47,942 nt of DNA, taken from Rhodospirillales bacterium. GTDB taxonomy: Bacteria > Pseudomonadota > Alphaproteobacteria > Rhodospirillales > 2-12-FULL-67-15. The DNA lies in NCBI GenBank assembly GCA_016872535.1, contig VGZQ01000012.1, positions 1 to 47,942 on the forward strand. The letters are read 5' to 3'. Under the pieces are notes generated by a model, which saw nothing but the letters and a program-made list of their open reading frames with translations, ran no database searches and was not told where the DNA came from. A program made the translations under genes and the position numbers. Positions 27,180 to 36,055 of the stretch are shown piece by piece (the stretch's first letter is position 1; each line of letters opens with the position of its first letter).

Positions 27180-28428
27180 GGGCGGAATCCGTGTTCGCCG
27201 GCGATCCCTTGCGGAAGGCGCACCAGAAGCCCGGCGTGGCCCGGTGGCCCATAATCGCGATGGCGATTTCCGCAAAACCGGTTTTCGCCGCCAGACGGCG
27301 GAGATAGGCGCGGCTATGAGCGTACTCGCCCGGGCCGCTTTCGCCAATGTCCATATCATCCGGGGCGGGATCGGTGGAAATGAACAAATGCCCGCCGGGC
27401 TCCAGCAAACGCGCCGCTTGCCGGAAATAAGGGGCGAGGTCGGCCAGGTGGTAAAGAACACAAGAAGACGCGATCAGATCGAAACGGGTGTCAAGCTTGC
27501 TCATCGTCTCGACGAGATCTCCCGCGATCAGGTCGGCATAGGCGTTCCGCGCCCGCGCTCTTTCGATCATTTCCGGCGACAGGTCGATGCCCACTAGGCG
27601 CTCCGGGTTCAAAAGGGTGCCGAGCAGTCCGGTGCCGCAACCCGCATCCAACATACGCAAGCCACCGATCGGCCCGATGGTGTCGGCAATGAACTTCGCC
27701 ATCCGGGCGCTGAAATATTGGTGCAGCGGGTTGTTGTCGTATTCGGCGGCCAGATTGGCGTATTGGCGCCGGACATTATCGGCGTTGGCCCCGGTTCGGA
27801 TGCGGTAGGGCTTCAAAATGGTGGCGTAAGCGTTGACGGCGTCCTCTTTCCGGCCGTGCATCAGCAACGCGACGCTAAGATTCATTTTCGCCGACTTGCT
27901 GTCGGGAAATTCGGCCACGGCCCGTTCAGCCGTCCGCAAGGCTTTATCCGGTCGGCCGCATCGGAAATTAAGATTGGACAGATCCAGCAACAAAGGGACG
28001 GTCGGAACGTGCCGCGCCAGGATTTTCTCGGCCAGCTCGACGGCGCGCTCCATCATCAACCCGCTTTGTTGCGCCGCGAGCATCAGCGTCGACGCGAGTC
28101 TTGTCTGAATCTCTGCCTTGTCCGGAGCGGTCATGATCGCCGATTCGAGAAACAGAATTGCCTCCTTGGGATAACCGCGTCTCCAGAGAATGTGGGCGAT
28201 GAATTCCCGCGCGGGCCAATAGCGCGGATCGGCATCAAGCAACGACTCGGCGACGGTAATGGCTTCCCCGAAGGCCCCGCGTTCGACAAGCGCCTTTGCG
28301 CGCGCCAGAGGATCTTTTGTCCGCACATTCTTGCGGGGCGAGACGGCAGCCCCCCGTTTTAAGGCGGCTGAGGGGCGCCGTTTCGCTTTCGCGGCCCGCC
28401 CTAAGGCGGATCGATGCTTTGCCGCCAT
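27169..28428 (-). CDS. TPR-containing SAM-dependent methyltransferase (copy 2)
   Basis: The 419-aa paralogue of the following gene has the same plan: a basic tail (1-38), TPR-like repeats (about 39-205) and a methyltransferase domain with MLDAGCGTGLLGT (259-271), FDLIASSCVLYHLADL and the shared block DPAPDDMDIG...GEYAHSR, ending in a near-identical GFWCAFRKG. The two copies differ mostly in the TPR half, which suggests different binding partners and one chemistry. It is the first gene of the pair and has a promoter-like sequence 36-64 bp upstream, divergent from pseB. Confidence 0.85.
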   Translation of the reverse strand: MAAKHRSALGRAAKAKRRPSAALKRGAAVSPRKNVRTKDPLARAKALVERGAFGEAITVAESLLDADPRYWPAREFIAHILWRRGYPKEAILFLESAIMTAPDKAEIQTRLASTLMLAAQQSGLMMERAVELAEKILARHVPTVPLLLDLSNLNFRCGRPDKALRTAERAVAEFPDSKSAKMNLSVALLMHGRKEDAVNAYATILKPYRIRTGANADNVRRQYANLAAEYDNNPLHQYFSARMAKFIADTIGPIGGLRMLDAGCGTGLLGTLLNPERLVGIDLSPEMIERARARNAYADLIAGDLVETMSKLDTRFDLIASSCVLYHLADLAPYFRQAARLLEPGGHLFISTDPAPDDMDIGESGPGEYAHSRAYLRRLAAKTGFAEIAIAIMGHRATPGFWCAFRKGSPANTDSAHGR

Positions 28429-28463
28429 GTCGGCGAGTCCATTGTTGATCGACCGGGCGAGTG

Positions 28464-29595
<1,132 letters not shown>

Positions 29596-29614
29596 GGCGC
29601 GCGCGGCGGTCGTC

Positions 29615-30811
29615 ATGGCGGACCCGTTCCTTCCCTACGGCCGGCACCTGATCGAGGACGACGATGTCGCCGCGGTCGGGCGTGCGCTTCGCTCCGGTAC
29701 GCTCACCGGCGGGCCCGCGGTCGCCGCGTTCGAGCATGCGCTGGCCCGGGCGACCGGCGCTCCGCACGCCGTCGCGTGCGCCAACGGCACCGCCGCGCTA
29801 CATCTTGCCGCGCTCGCCCTCGATCTCGGCCCCGGCGACGCGGCGGTGGTGCCGACCCTCACCTTTCTCGCCACCGCCAACGCGCTCCGCTACGTTGGCG
29901 CCGACGTGGTGTTCGCCGACGTCGATGCCGACACGGGGCTTCTGACCCCGGCCGCTTTCGAATCCGCGCTCGCCCGCGCGGGCCGCCGCGTCAAGGCGGT
30001 CTTTCCCGTGCATCTCGGTGGCCAATGCGTCGACATGGAAGGCGTGGGCGCGATCGCGCGCGCGCGTGGCCTCAAGGTGGTCGAGGACGCCTGTCACGCC
30101 CTCGGCGGGACGTGCGCCGGTCAGCCGGTCGGCGCGTGCGCGCATTCGGACATGGCCGCGTTTTCGTTCCATCCGGTCAAGACGATCACCATGGGCGAGG
30201 GCGGCGCCGTCACTACCCGCGACGCGACTCTCGCGCGCCTGCTCGCGGAACTCCGCAGCCACGGCATGGTGCGCGATCCGGCGCGCTTCGAAATCCGCGA
30301 ACAGGGGTTTGGGTCCGATGGCGAGCCCAATCCCTGGTACTACGAAATGCCCGAACCGGGATTCAATTACCGCGCCAGCGACATCCAATGCGCGCTAGGC
30401 GAAAGCCAACTCGCCAAGCTCGGCCGATTCGCCGCCGAACGCCGCCGCATCGTCGATTGGTACGCGGAAGCATTGGCGCCGCTCGCGCCCGTGGTCCGGC
30501 CGCTGCCGCGCGTGGCATGGAGCGAGCCCTCGTGGCACTTGTGCGTCGTCCTGATCGATTTTCGCGCCGCCGGCACGACGCGGGGTAAGGTCATGCGCGC
30601 GCTGGCGGGGAAAGGCGTCGGCTCCCAGGTTCATTATCTCCCGGTCCATCGCCAGCCCTATTACCGGCGCCTCTACGGCGACCTGGCGCTGCCCGGGGCC
30701 GACGCCTATTACGAGCGCACGCTCTCGCTGCCGCTCTATGTCGGGCTGACGCGGGCCGATGTCGCGCGCGTGGTCGCGGCGCTCGCCGGCGCCCTGGGAT
30801 TGAAATCGTGA
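29615..30811 (+). CDS. pseC: UDP-4-keto-sugar aminotransferase PseC (DegT/DnrJ/EryC1 family)
   Basis: PseC is the PLP-dependent enzyme that aminates C4 of the PseB product. The 398-aa protein has the PseC-type opening PFLPYGRHLIEDDDVAAV, the cofactor-region ANGTAALHLAALAL, VVEDACHALGG and the PLP lysine segment SFHPVKTITMGEGG. The substrate-side block PEPGFNYRASDIQCALGESQL and the end HYLPVHRQPYYRR also match the family. Its TGA overlaps the next start (GTGA), so it is coupled to the first SpsF-type gene. Confidence 0.92.
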   Translation: MADPFLPYGRHLIEDDDVAAVGRALRSGTLTGGPAVAAFEHALARATGAPHAVACANGTAALHLAALALDLGPGDAAVVPTLTFLATANALRYVGADVVFADVDADTGLLTPAAFESALARAGRRVKAVFPVHLGGQCVDMEGVGAIARARGLKVVEDACHALGGTCAGQPVGACAHSDMAAFSFHPVKTITMGEGGAVTTRDATLARLLAELRSHGMVRDPARFEIREQGFGSDGEPNPWYYEMPEPGFNYRASDIQCALGESQLAKLGRFAAERRRIVDWYAEALAPLAPVVRPLPRVAWSEPSWHLCVVLIDFRAAGTTRGKVMRALAGKGVGSQVHYLPVHRQPYYRRLYGDLALPGADAYYERTLSLPLYVGLTRADVARVVAALAGALGLKS

Positions 30812-31521
30812 CCACGGCGATCATCGTGCAGGCGCGCATGGGCTCGACCCGCCTCTGCGGCAAGGTTCTGATGGATGTCGGCGGCAAGACCGTGCTCGAT
30901 CACGTGATGACCAGGTGCCGGGCCGTCGCCGGCGGGGACGTGGTGTGTTGCGCGATTCCCGACACCGCCGACAGCGATCCGGTCGCCGCCGAGGCTCGCC
31001 GCTTGGGCATCGCGGTTTTTCGCGGCTCCGAATCCGACGTCCTCGACCGCTACTGGCGGGCCGCGCGCGCGCTCAAGGCCGACGTCGTCATGCGCATCAC
31101 CTCCGACTGCCCCCTGATCGATCCCGCGGTGGCGGCCGAAGTGCTCGGCTTGCGCGCCCGCGACGGCCTCGACTACACCTGCAACAACATGCCGCCGACC
31201 TGGCCGCACGGGCTCGACTGCGAGGCGATGACGTTCGCCTGGCTCGATCGCGCCGCGCGCGAAGCGAGCAAGCCCCATGACCGCGAGCACGTAACGCCCT
31301 TCATCCGCGCGCATCCCGATTCGCGCAAGGCGAACCTACCGTGCCCGATCGCGGGCGTGGCCAAGCATCGCTGGACCCTCGACACGCCGGCCGATCTTGC
31401 CTTCATGCGTGCGTTGTTTCCCCGGTTGCCGGCGGGACCGGCGGGCCACAACTGGCGCGCGGCGCTGGCCCTGGTCGAGGCCGATCCCGCGCTCGCCCAC
31501 GTGGACGAATCGCGCGCTTGA
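30808..31521 (+). CDS. SpsF-type cytidylyltransferase/glycosyltransferase-like protein (copy 1)
   Basis: The 237-aa product belongs to the COG1861/SpsF family, relatives of CMP-nonulosonate synthetases, which would activate a sugar acid with CTP. Visible are the nucleotide-binding loop IIVQARMGSTRLCGKVL (cysteine replaces the usual proline of TRLPGK), FRGSESDVLDRYW, RITSDCPLIDP, DREHVTPFI and RWTLDTPADL. The start GTG overlaps the pseC stop. A second homologue follows at once, separated by 44 bp. Whether this copy is active, and on which sugar, cannot be told. Confidence 0.85.
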   Translation: MTTAIIVQARMGSTRLCGKVLMDVGGKTVLDHVMTRCRAVAGGDVVCCAIPDTADSDPVAAEARRLGIAVFRGSESDVLDRYWRAARALKADVVMRITSDCPLIDPAVAAEVLGLRARDGLDYTCNNMPPTWPHGLDCEAMTFAWLDRAAREASKPHDREHVTPFIRAHPDSRKANLPCPIAGVAKHRWTLDTPADLAFMRALFPRLPAGPAGHNWRAALALVEADPALAHVDESRA

Positions 31522-31565
31522 CCGGTGCGTTGGCGGGCGCCCTGGATTACATTCAGAGCCTAGCC

Positions 31566-32300
31566 ATGCCGCGCACCGTCGCCACCATTGAAGCCCGCAT
31601 GACCTCGACCCGGCTTCCCGGCAAGGTGCTGAAGGAGGTTCTCGGCAAGCCGATGCTCGAACTGATGATCGAGCGGCTCCGGCGCGTGCCTTCCCTCGAC
31701 GGGATTGTGGTGGCGACGACGACCAACGCCACCGACGACCCGGTTGAGGCGCTGGCGCGCCGCCTCGGCGTCGGGGTTTGGCGCGGCAGCGAAGACGACG
31801 TGCTGCGACGGGTGCTCGACGCGGCCGTCCATCACAAGATCGACGTGATCGTCGAAACGACCGGCGATTGCCCGTTGATCGACCCGGCGCTGGTGGAGGA
31901 CTGCATCCGGACGTATCGATCGGCCAAGGTCGATTACGTGTCCAACGTCCTGGAGCGGAGCTATCCGATCGGCATGGATACCCAGGTGTTCGCAACCTCG
32001 GTGCTCGCCGACGTGGCGCGCCGCACCGACGACGCCGGCGACCACGAGCACGTCAGTCTCTACATCTACCGCCACCCCGAAATCTATTCGTTGCGCAACG
32101 TGCCGGCGCCGGCCGCGCTTAGGCGTCCCGATCTGGCGCTGACGCTGGATACGCCCGAGGATTATCGCCTGATCGGCGCGATCTTCGCGGAGTTGTATCC
32201 GAAGAATCCCGTCTTTACGCTCGCCGACGTGCTGGCGCTGCTCGACCGCCGGCCCGACATCGCCGAAATGAATGCCCATGTCCGCCGCAAGAAAGTCTAA
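31566..32300 (+). CDS. SpsF-type cytidylyltransferase/glycosyltransferase-like protein (copy 2)
   Basis: The 244-aa product is a homologue of the preceding gene, with the intact loop TIEARMTSTRLPGKVLKEVLG, WRGSEDDVLRRVLDAA, ETTGDCPLIDP, DHEHVSLYIYRHPE and LTLDTPEDYRLI. The open frame extends upstream inside copy 1, but ATG 31566 gives the family start. Its C-terminus overlaps the next gene by 23-29 bases. With copy 1 it forms a tandem pair, which suggests either a heteromer or activation of two different sugars. Confidence 0.85.
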   Translation: MPRTVATIEARMTSTRLPGKVLKEVLGKPMLELMIERLRRVPSLDGIVVATTTNATDDPVEALARRLGVGVWRGSEDDVLRRVLDAAVHHKIDVIVETTGDCPLIDPALVEDCIRTYRSAKVDYVSNVLERSYPIGMDTQVFATSVLADVARRTDDAGDHEHVSLYIYRHPEIYSLRNVPAPAALRRPDLALTLDTPEDYRLIGAIFAELYPKNPVFTLADVLALLDRRPDIAEMNAHVRRKKV

Positions 32301-33300
32301 AACGCTCTCGGTATTGATCGTCGGCTGCGGCGCCATCGCCGGCGGCTACGATGAACGGCGTCCGACGAGGGCAAAAAGCGCGGGCGTTTTCACCCACGCC
32401 GGGGCCTACCGCGCGCATAAGGGGTACCATTTGGCGGCATGCGTCGAGCCGGATGCGAAACGGCGCAAGGCGTTCATGGCCCGCTGGGGGGTCAAGCAGG
32501 GGTTCGCAAGTCTCGGCGAATGTCTCGAATCCGGCGCCGCGTTCGATGTCGCCAGCATTTGCGTGCCGACGCCCGCGCATGCCGCCCAGCTTGAGGCGCT
32601 GCTCGCGTTTCCGGTGCGCGCGGTGTTCGCGGAAAAGCCGTTGACCGGCGCACCCGCAGATTCGCGCCGGATCGTCGCGGCTTACGCCAAGGCCGGCCGG
32701 CCGCTCGCGGTCAATTATTTCCGCCGCTTCGATCCCGTCCTGCGGGCGCTCAAGCGCGAAATCGCCGCCGGCGCCTGGGGCCGGGTCCACGGCGCGGTCG
32801 GCTACTACGGCAAGGGCCTTCTCAACTGCGGCAGCCATCTGATCGACTTGCTCGCCTATCTCTGGGGGCCGCTCGCGCCGCGCGCGGTATCGGGACGGCT
32901 CGACGATCACCTGCCGAACGATCCGTCGCTGGACGCGGTGCTCGAAGGTCCGGACGGCGGCCTTTTTCATCTGGTCGCAACCGATTCCCGTGCGTTCTTC
33001 GATTTCGAGCTGCAAATCACCACCGACAAAGGCCGCCTCGCCATCGAGGAACAGGGCCAGCGCCTGCGAGTGCGCCGCGTGCAATCGAGCCCGCTGTTCG
33101 CCGGCTATCGCGTGTTGGTTTCGGAACGACGCCGCCCGACCGGGTTCGGCCGGGCGCTGGTCGAGGGCGTCGATAACCTGCATCGATGCGTCACCCGGGG
33201 CGAGGCGCTGCTCAGCGATGGCACCAACGCGCTCGCGGCCGAAGAAATCTGCGCCGCGCTGCTGGCGATGGACGGCGGCGCTCAAGGAGGAAGACCATGA
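32272..33300 (+). CDS. Gfo/Idh/MocA family oxidoreductase
   Basis: The 342-aa NAD(P)-dependent sugar dehydrogenase-type protein has an N-terminal Rossmann fold (LIVGCGAIAGGYDE, about 14-27), the family motif FAEKPLTG (about 119-126, the EKP lysine being catalytic-site) and NYFRRFDPVLRAL in the C-terminal domain. In sugar-nucleotide pathways such enzymes often oxidise C3 so that a DegT aminotransferase can aminate it, as with WbpB/WbpE; here a DegT gene follows with ATGA overlap. Substrate unknown. The start is ATG 32272 or 32278. Confidence 0.88.
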   Translation: MPMSAARKSKTLSVLIVGCGAIAGGYDERRPTRAKSAGVFTHAGAYRAHKGYHLAACVEPDAKRRKAFMARWGVKQGFASLGECLESGAAFDVASICVPTPAHAAQLEALLAFPVRAVFAEKPLTGAPADSRRIVAAYAKAGRPLAVNYFRRFDPVLRALKREIAAGAWGRVHGAVGYYGKGLLNCGSHLIDLLAYLWGPLAPRAVSGRLDDHLPNDPSLDAVLEGPDGGLFHLVATDSRAFFDFELQITTDKGRLAIEEQGQRLRVRRVQSSPLFAGYRVLVSERRRPTGFGRALVEGVDNLHRCVTRGEALLSDGTNALAAEEICAALLAMDGGAQGGRP

Positions 33301-34625
33301 GCCGACTGGCCCTGCTCGGCGGCGATCCGGTGCGCCGCGAGCCCTTTCCCGCCTATAACTTCGTCGGGCGCGAGGAAATCGCCGCGGTGACCCGCGTGCT
33401 GGAGAGCGGAAACCTCTCGCAATATCTCGGCACCTGGCACGACGATTTCTGGGGCGGGCCGGAAGTGCGCGCCTTCGAAGCCGAATGGGCGCTCGCCTTC
33501 AAGGCCAAGCACGCGATTTCGGTCAATTCCGCCACCAGCGGCCTCTATGCCGCCGCCGGCGCCGCCGGCGTCGGCCCGGGCGACGAGGTGATCGTGTCGC
33601 CCTACACCATGATGGCCTCGGCGACTGCGGCGCTGATCTTCAACGCGGTGCCGGTGTTCGCCGACATCGACCCGCAAACCTTTTGCCTGACCGCCGACAC
33701 CATTCGCGCCCGCCTGACGCCGCGCACCAAGGCGGTGATCGTGGTCCACATCTTTGGCGGCCCCGCCGACATGGATCCGATCATGGCGCTCGCGCGCGAG
33801 CGCCATTTGACGGTGATCGAAGACTGCGCCCAGATTCCGTTCGGCGCCTACAAGGGCCGTCCGCCCGGCACTCTCGGCCACATGGGGGTTTTCAGCCTCA
33901 ACTACCACAAGCACATCCACACCGGCGAAGGCGGAGTGGTGGTCACCAACGACGATCGATTGGCCGAACGCGTGGCCCTGATCCGCAACCACGGCGAAGC
34001 GGTGGTCGGCAAGAAGCAGGGCCACGACGACCTCGTCAACATGGTCGGATTCAATTTCCGGCTCGGCGAAATGGAAGCGGCGGTCGGCCGCTGCCAGCTC
34101 GCCAAAGGGCCCGAACTGGTGGCCAAGCGCCGGGCGCTGGTTGCCGCGCTCGAAAAAAAACTCGCCGGGATTCCCGGCCTCGCCCCGGCCCCGGTCCGCC
34201 CCGGCGATACCCACGTCTATTACGTTCATCCGCTGTTGTTCGACGCCAACCGTGCCGGCGTTTCGCGCGATTTGTTCGTGCGCGCGGTCAAGGCGGAGTT
34301 GCCGCCGACGCGCCTGCGCGAGCAGCACGGGCCGCTGGTCGGCGCGGGCTACCTGCGTCCGCTCTATCTCGAGCCCATGTACCAGAAGAAGATCGCCTAC
34401 GGCTCGGTCCAATGCCCGTTCCGTTGTCCCCATTACCAGGGCGAGGCCGATTACCGCCCGGGCCTCTGCCCGAACGCGGAACGCGCGCATACCGAAACCC
34501 TGATTACCCATGAACTCATGCGCCCGCCGATGACCGAACGCGATCTCGACGACGTCGCCGCCGCTTTTCACAAGGTGGCGGAAAACGTGTCGACGCTGAG
34601 CAATTTCGCCGCCAAGGGGACCTGA
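33297..34625 (+). CDS. DegT/DnrJ/EryC1-family sugar aminotransferase (second, cysteine-tailed)
   Basis: The 442-aa PLP enzyme is distinct from PseC. Cofactor motifs: SVNSATSGLYAAAGAAG, VIEDCAQIPFGAYKG and the Schiff-base lysine (K205) in SLNYHKHIHTGEGG. The C-terminal part holds three cysteines in QCPFRCPHY and GLCPNAER (C373, C377, C391), which I do not see in PseC. The start ATG 33297 follows AAGGAGG and overlaps the oxidoreductase stop, so the pair probably acts in sequence (keto formation, then amination). Product unknown. Confidence 0.9.
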   Translation: MSRLALLGGDPVRREPFPAYNFVGREEIAAVTRVLESGNLSQYLGTWHDDFWGGPEVRAFEAEWALAFKAKHAISVNSATSGLYAAAGAAGVGPGDEVIVSPYTMMASATAALIFNAVPVFADIDPQTFCLTADTIRARLTPRTKAVIVVHIFGGPADMDPIMALARERHLTVIEDCAQIPFGAYKGRPPGTLGHMGVFSLNYHKHIHTGEGGVVVTNDDRLAERVALIRNHGEAVVGKKQGHDDLVNMVGFNFRLGEMEAAVGRCQLAKGPELVAKRRALVAALEKKLAGIPGLAPAPVRPGDTHVYYVHPLLFDANRAGVSRDLFVRAVKAELPPTRLREQHGPLVGAGYLRPLYLEPMYQKKIAYGSVQCPFRCPHYQGEADYRPGLCPNAERAHTETLITHELMRPPMTERDLDDVAAAFHKVAENVSTLSNFAAKGT

Positions 34626-34629
34626 GCCG

Positions 34630-35655
34630 GTGGCCTTAATCGCGCTCGCGGCGCACGATCCGGGCGGAGCGGGGGTTCTCGCCGCCGCGGCGCCCGGGTT
34701 GCGCGATCGCGGCCACGGGCTGCTGTGGCTGCCGGCGGGGCCGGCGGCGAAGCTTTGGCGCGAGGCGGGCGAATACGTACCCGAAGCTATGACCGCGTCG
34801 GCCGCGATCGCGGCGATTACGCGCGAGCAGCCGGCGCTGCTGCTGACGGGGACCAGCTTTCACGACGGATACGAGCGCGCCCTGTGGGCGGCCGCGCGCA
34901 AGCTCGGGATTCCGTCGTTCGCGGCGCTCGACTCCTGGACCAACATCGAAAAGCGTTTCCGCTCGGCGGACGGCTCGCTCGAACAGCCATCGGCGCTCGG
35001 CGTAACGGACGAACGTACCCGCGCGCAAATTGCCGCCGAAGGGTGGTGCACGGCGCGCGTGTTGGTGGTCGGCCAGCCGCATCTCGCCGGGCGGGTCGAC
35101 CGGCTGCGGCGGCGACGCAAGAACCGTCCGGGCGGCGCGCCGAAGCGGATCGTGTTCTTCTCCGAGCCGATCGAGGAGGATTACGGGCCGATTGCGCGCG
35201 GATTCACCCAGTTCGAGGTGGCGACGCTCGCCGCCGAAGCGCTGGCCGGAGCGGCGTCGGTGACGGTGGAGGTGAAACCACATCCGCGCGAGACGGAGGC
35301 ACGCTGGCGCGATTGGTTGGCGCGCGCGCCGAACGCGCGCCTGGCGACGGAGGACACCGAGGCCCTGCTCGCGGCGGCCGACGGGGTTCTCGGCATGACC
35401 ACCATGGCGCTGGTCGAGGCCGCGTTGGCGGGAATTCCGACGCTGTCGTTGCAGCCGGACCGGCCGGGGATTCTCGTCCCGATTTTGGAGGATGTGGTTT
35501 CCGTCGTCTCGCGCCGGGCAGAAGCCGCGGATGCCGTCCGGTCGTGGTTGTCTGGCGTTGATCGTGCGGTTCAGGCCCCGACGGCAAGGGATTTGCTCGA
35601 CGATCCGGCGCGATTAGCGACGACCGTGGAGGAAATCCTGCGCGAGCGCGCTTGA
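34630..35655 (+). CDS. Uncharacterised GT-B-like protein of the sugar operon
   Basis: The 341-aa product begins GTG and follows the aminotransferase by 4 bp, so it is in the same operon. I cannot place it in a named family. The layout suggests a GT-B fold: an N-terminal half opening with a beta-strand and glycine loop (LIALAAHDPGGAG), and a C-terminal half with RIVFFSEPIEEDYGP, VEVKPHPRE (a pattern seen in capsule and teichoic-type GT-B enzymes) and GMTTMALVEAALAGIPTLSLQP, which resembles the nucleotide-sugar end of GT-B enzymes. It could be a glycosyltransferase, an epimerase-like enzyme or a PseG-like hydrolase, but the PseG N-terminal signature is not present. Confidence 0.7.
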   Translation: MALIALAAHDPGGAGVLAAAAPGLRDRGHGLLWLPAGPAAKLWREAGEYVPEAMTASAAIAAITREQPALLLTGTSFHDGYERALWAAARKLGIPSFAALDSWTNIEKRFRSADGSLEQPSALGVTDERTRAQIAAEGWCTARVLVVGQPHLAGRVDRLRRRRKNRPGGAPKRIVFFSEPIEEDYGPIARGFTQFEVATLAAEALAGAASVTVEVKPHPRETEARWRDWLARAPNARLATEDTEALLAAADGVLGMTTMALVEAALAGIPTLSLQPDRPGILVPILEDVVSVVSRRAEAADAVRSWLSGVDRAVQAPTARDLLDDPARLATTVEEILRERA

Positions 35656-35704
35656 CAGGCGGGTCCCGAATCCCCAGGGTTCCGCCTCCGCACGGCAGGA
35701 ATCG

Positions 35705-36055
35705 ATGAAAGACGATTTTCCCGATCTCAGCGCCATCGAGGAGCAGGCCTTGGTCTTGTCTCAGGCCGCGATCGGCCTCGACCAGGCGCGGGCGGGTACG
35801 CGCGATCCGGTCGTTTTGGCGAAGGCGCTCGAGGCGAACGTCGAGGTCTGGGTGGCGATTCGCACGCTGGTGGAAGATCCCGCCTCCACCATTCTACCGA
35901 ATATCCGCGAAAATCTCTTGCGGTTGTCCATGTTCGTCGCCAGCACGACGTTCATGCACGGCATCGATATTCCCGATTCGACGCTCAACACCCTCATCAA
36001 CATCAATTTGCAGATTTCCGAAGGCCTGCTCGAAGGCGCCAAGCGCCGGGCCTAG
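35705..36055 (+). CDS. FlaF-like flagellar regulator (paralogue)
   Basis: The 116-aa protein resembles FlaF, the alphaproteobacterial regulator needed for flagellin secretion and translation. It has an N-terminal helix, then VWVAIRTLVEDP, PNIRENLLRLSMFV and LININLQISEGLLEG, which align with RLWTIFQSEL, EIRQNMLSLCNFV and LIEINRNIATGLLES of the canonical FlaF at 37693-38220. It starts after AGGAATCG, 49 bp past the sugar operon. Its TAG stop shares the palindrome CTAG (36052-36055) with the stop of the convergent gene. Confidence 0.75.
   Translation: MKDDFPDLSAIEEQALVLSQAAIGLDQARAGTRDPVVLAKALEANVEVWVAIRTLVEDPASTILPNIRENLLRLSMFVASTTFMHGIDIPDSTLNTLININLQISEGLLEGAKRRA

Noticed and set aside
34630-35655. 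Assignment as PseG
   Set aside because: The N-terminal PseG signature (GxGHxxR type) is missing, so only a GT-B-like call is supported.
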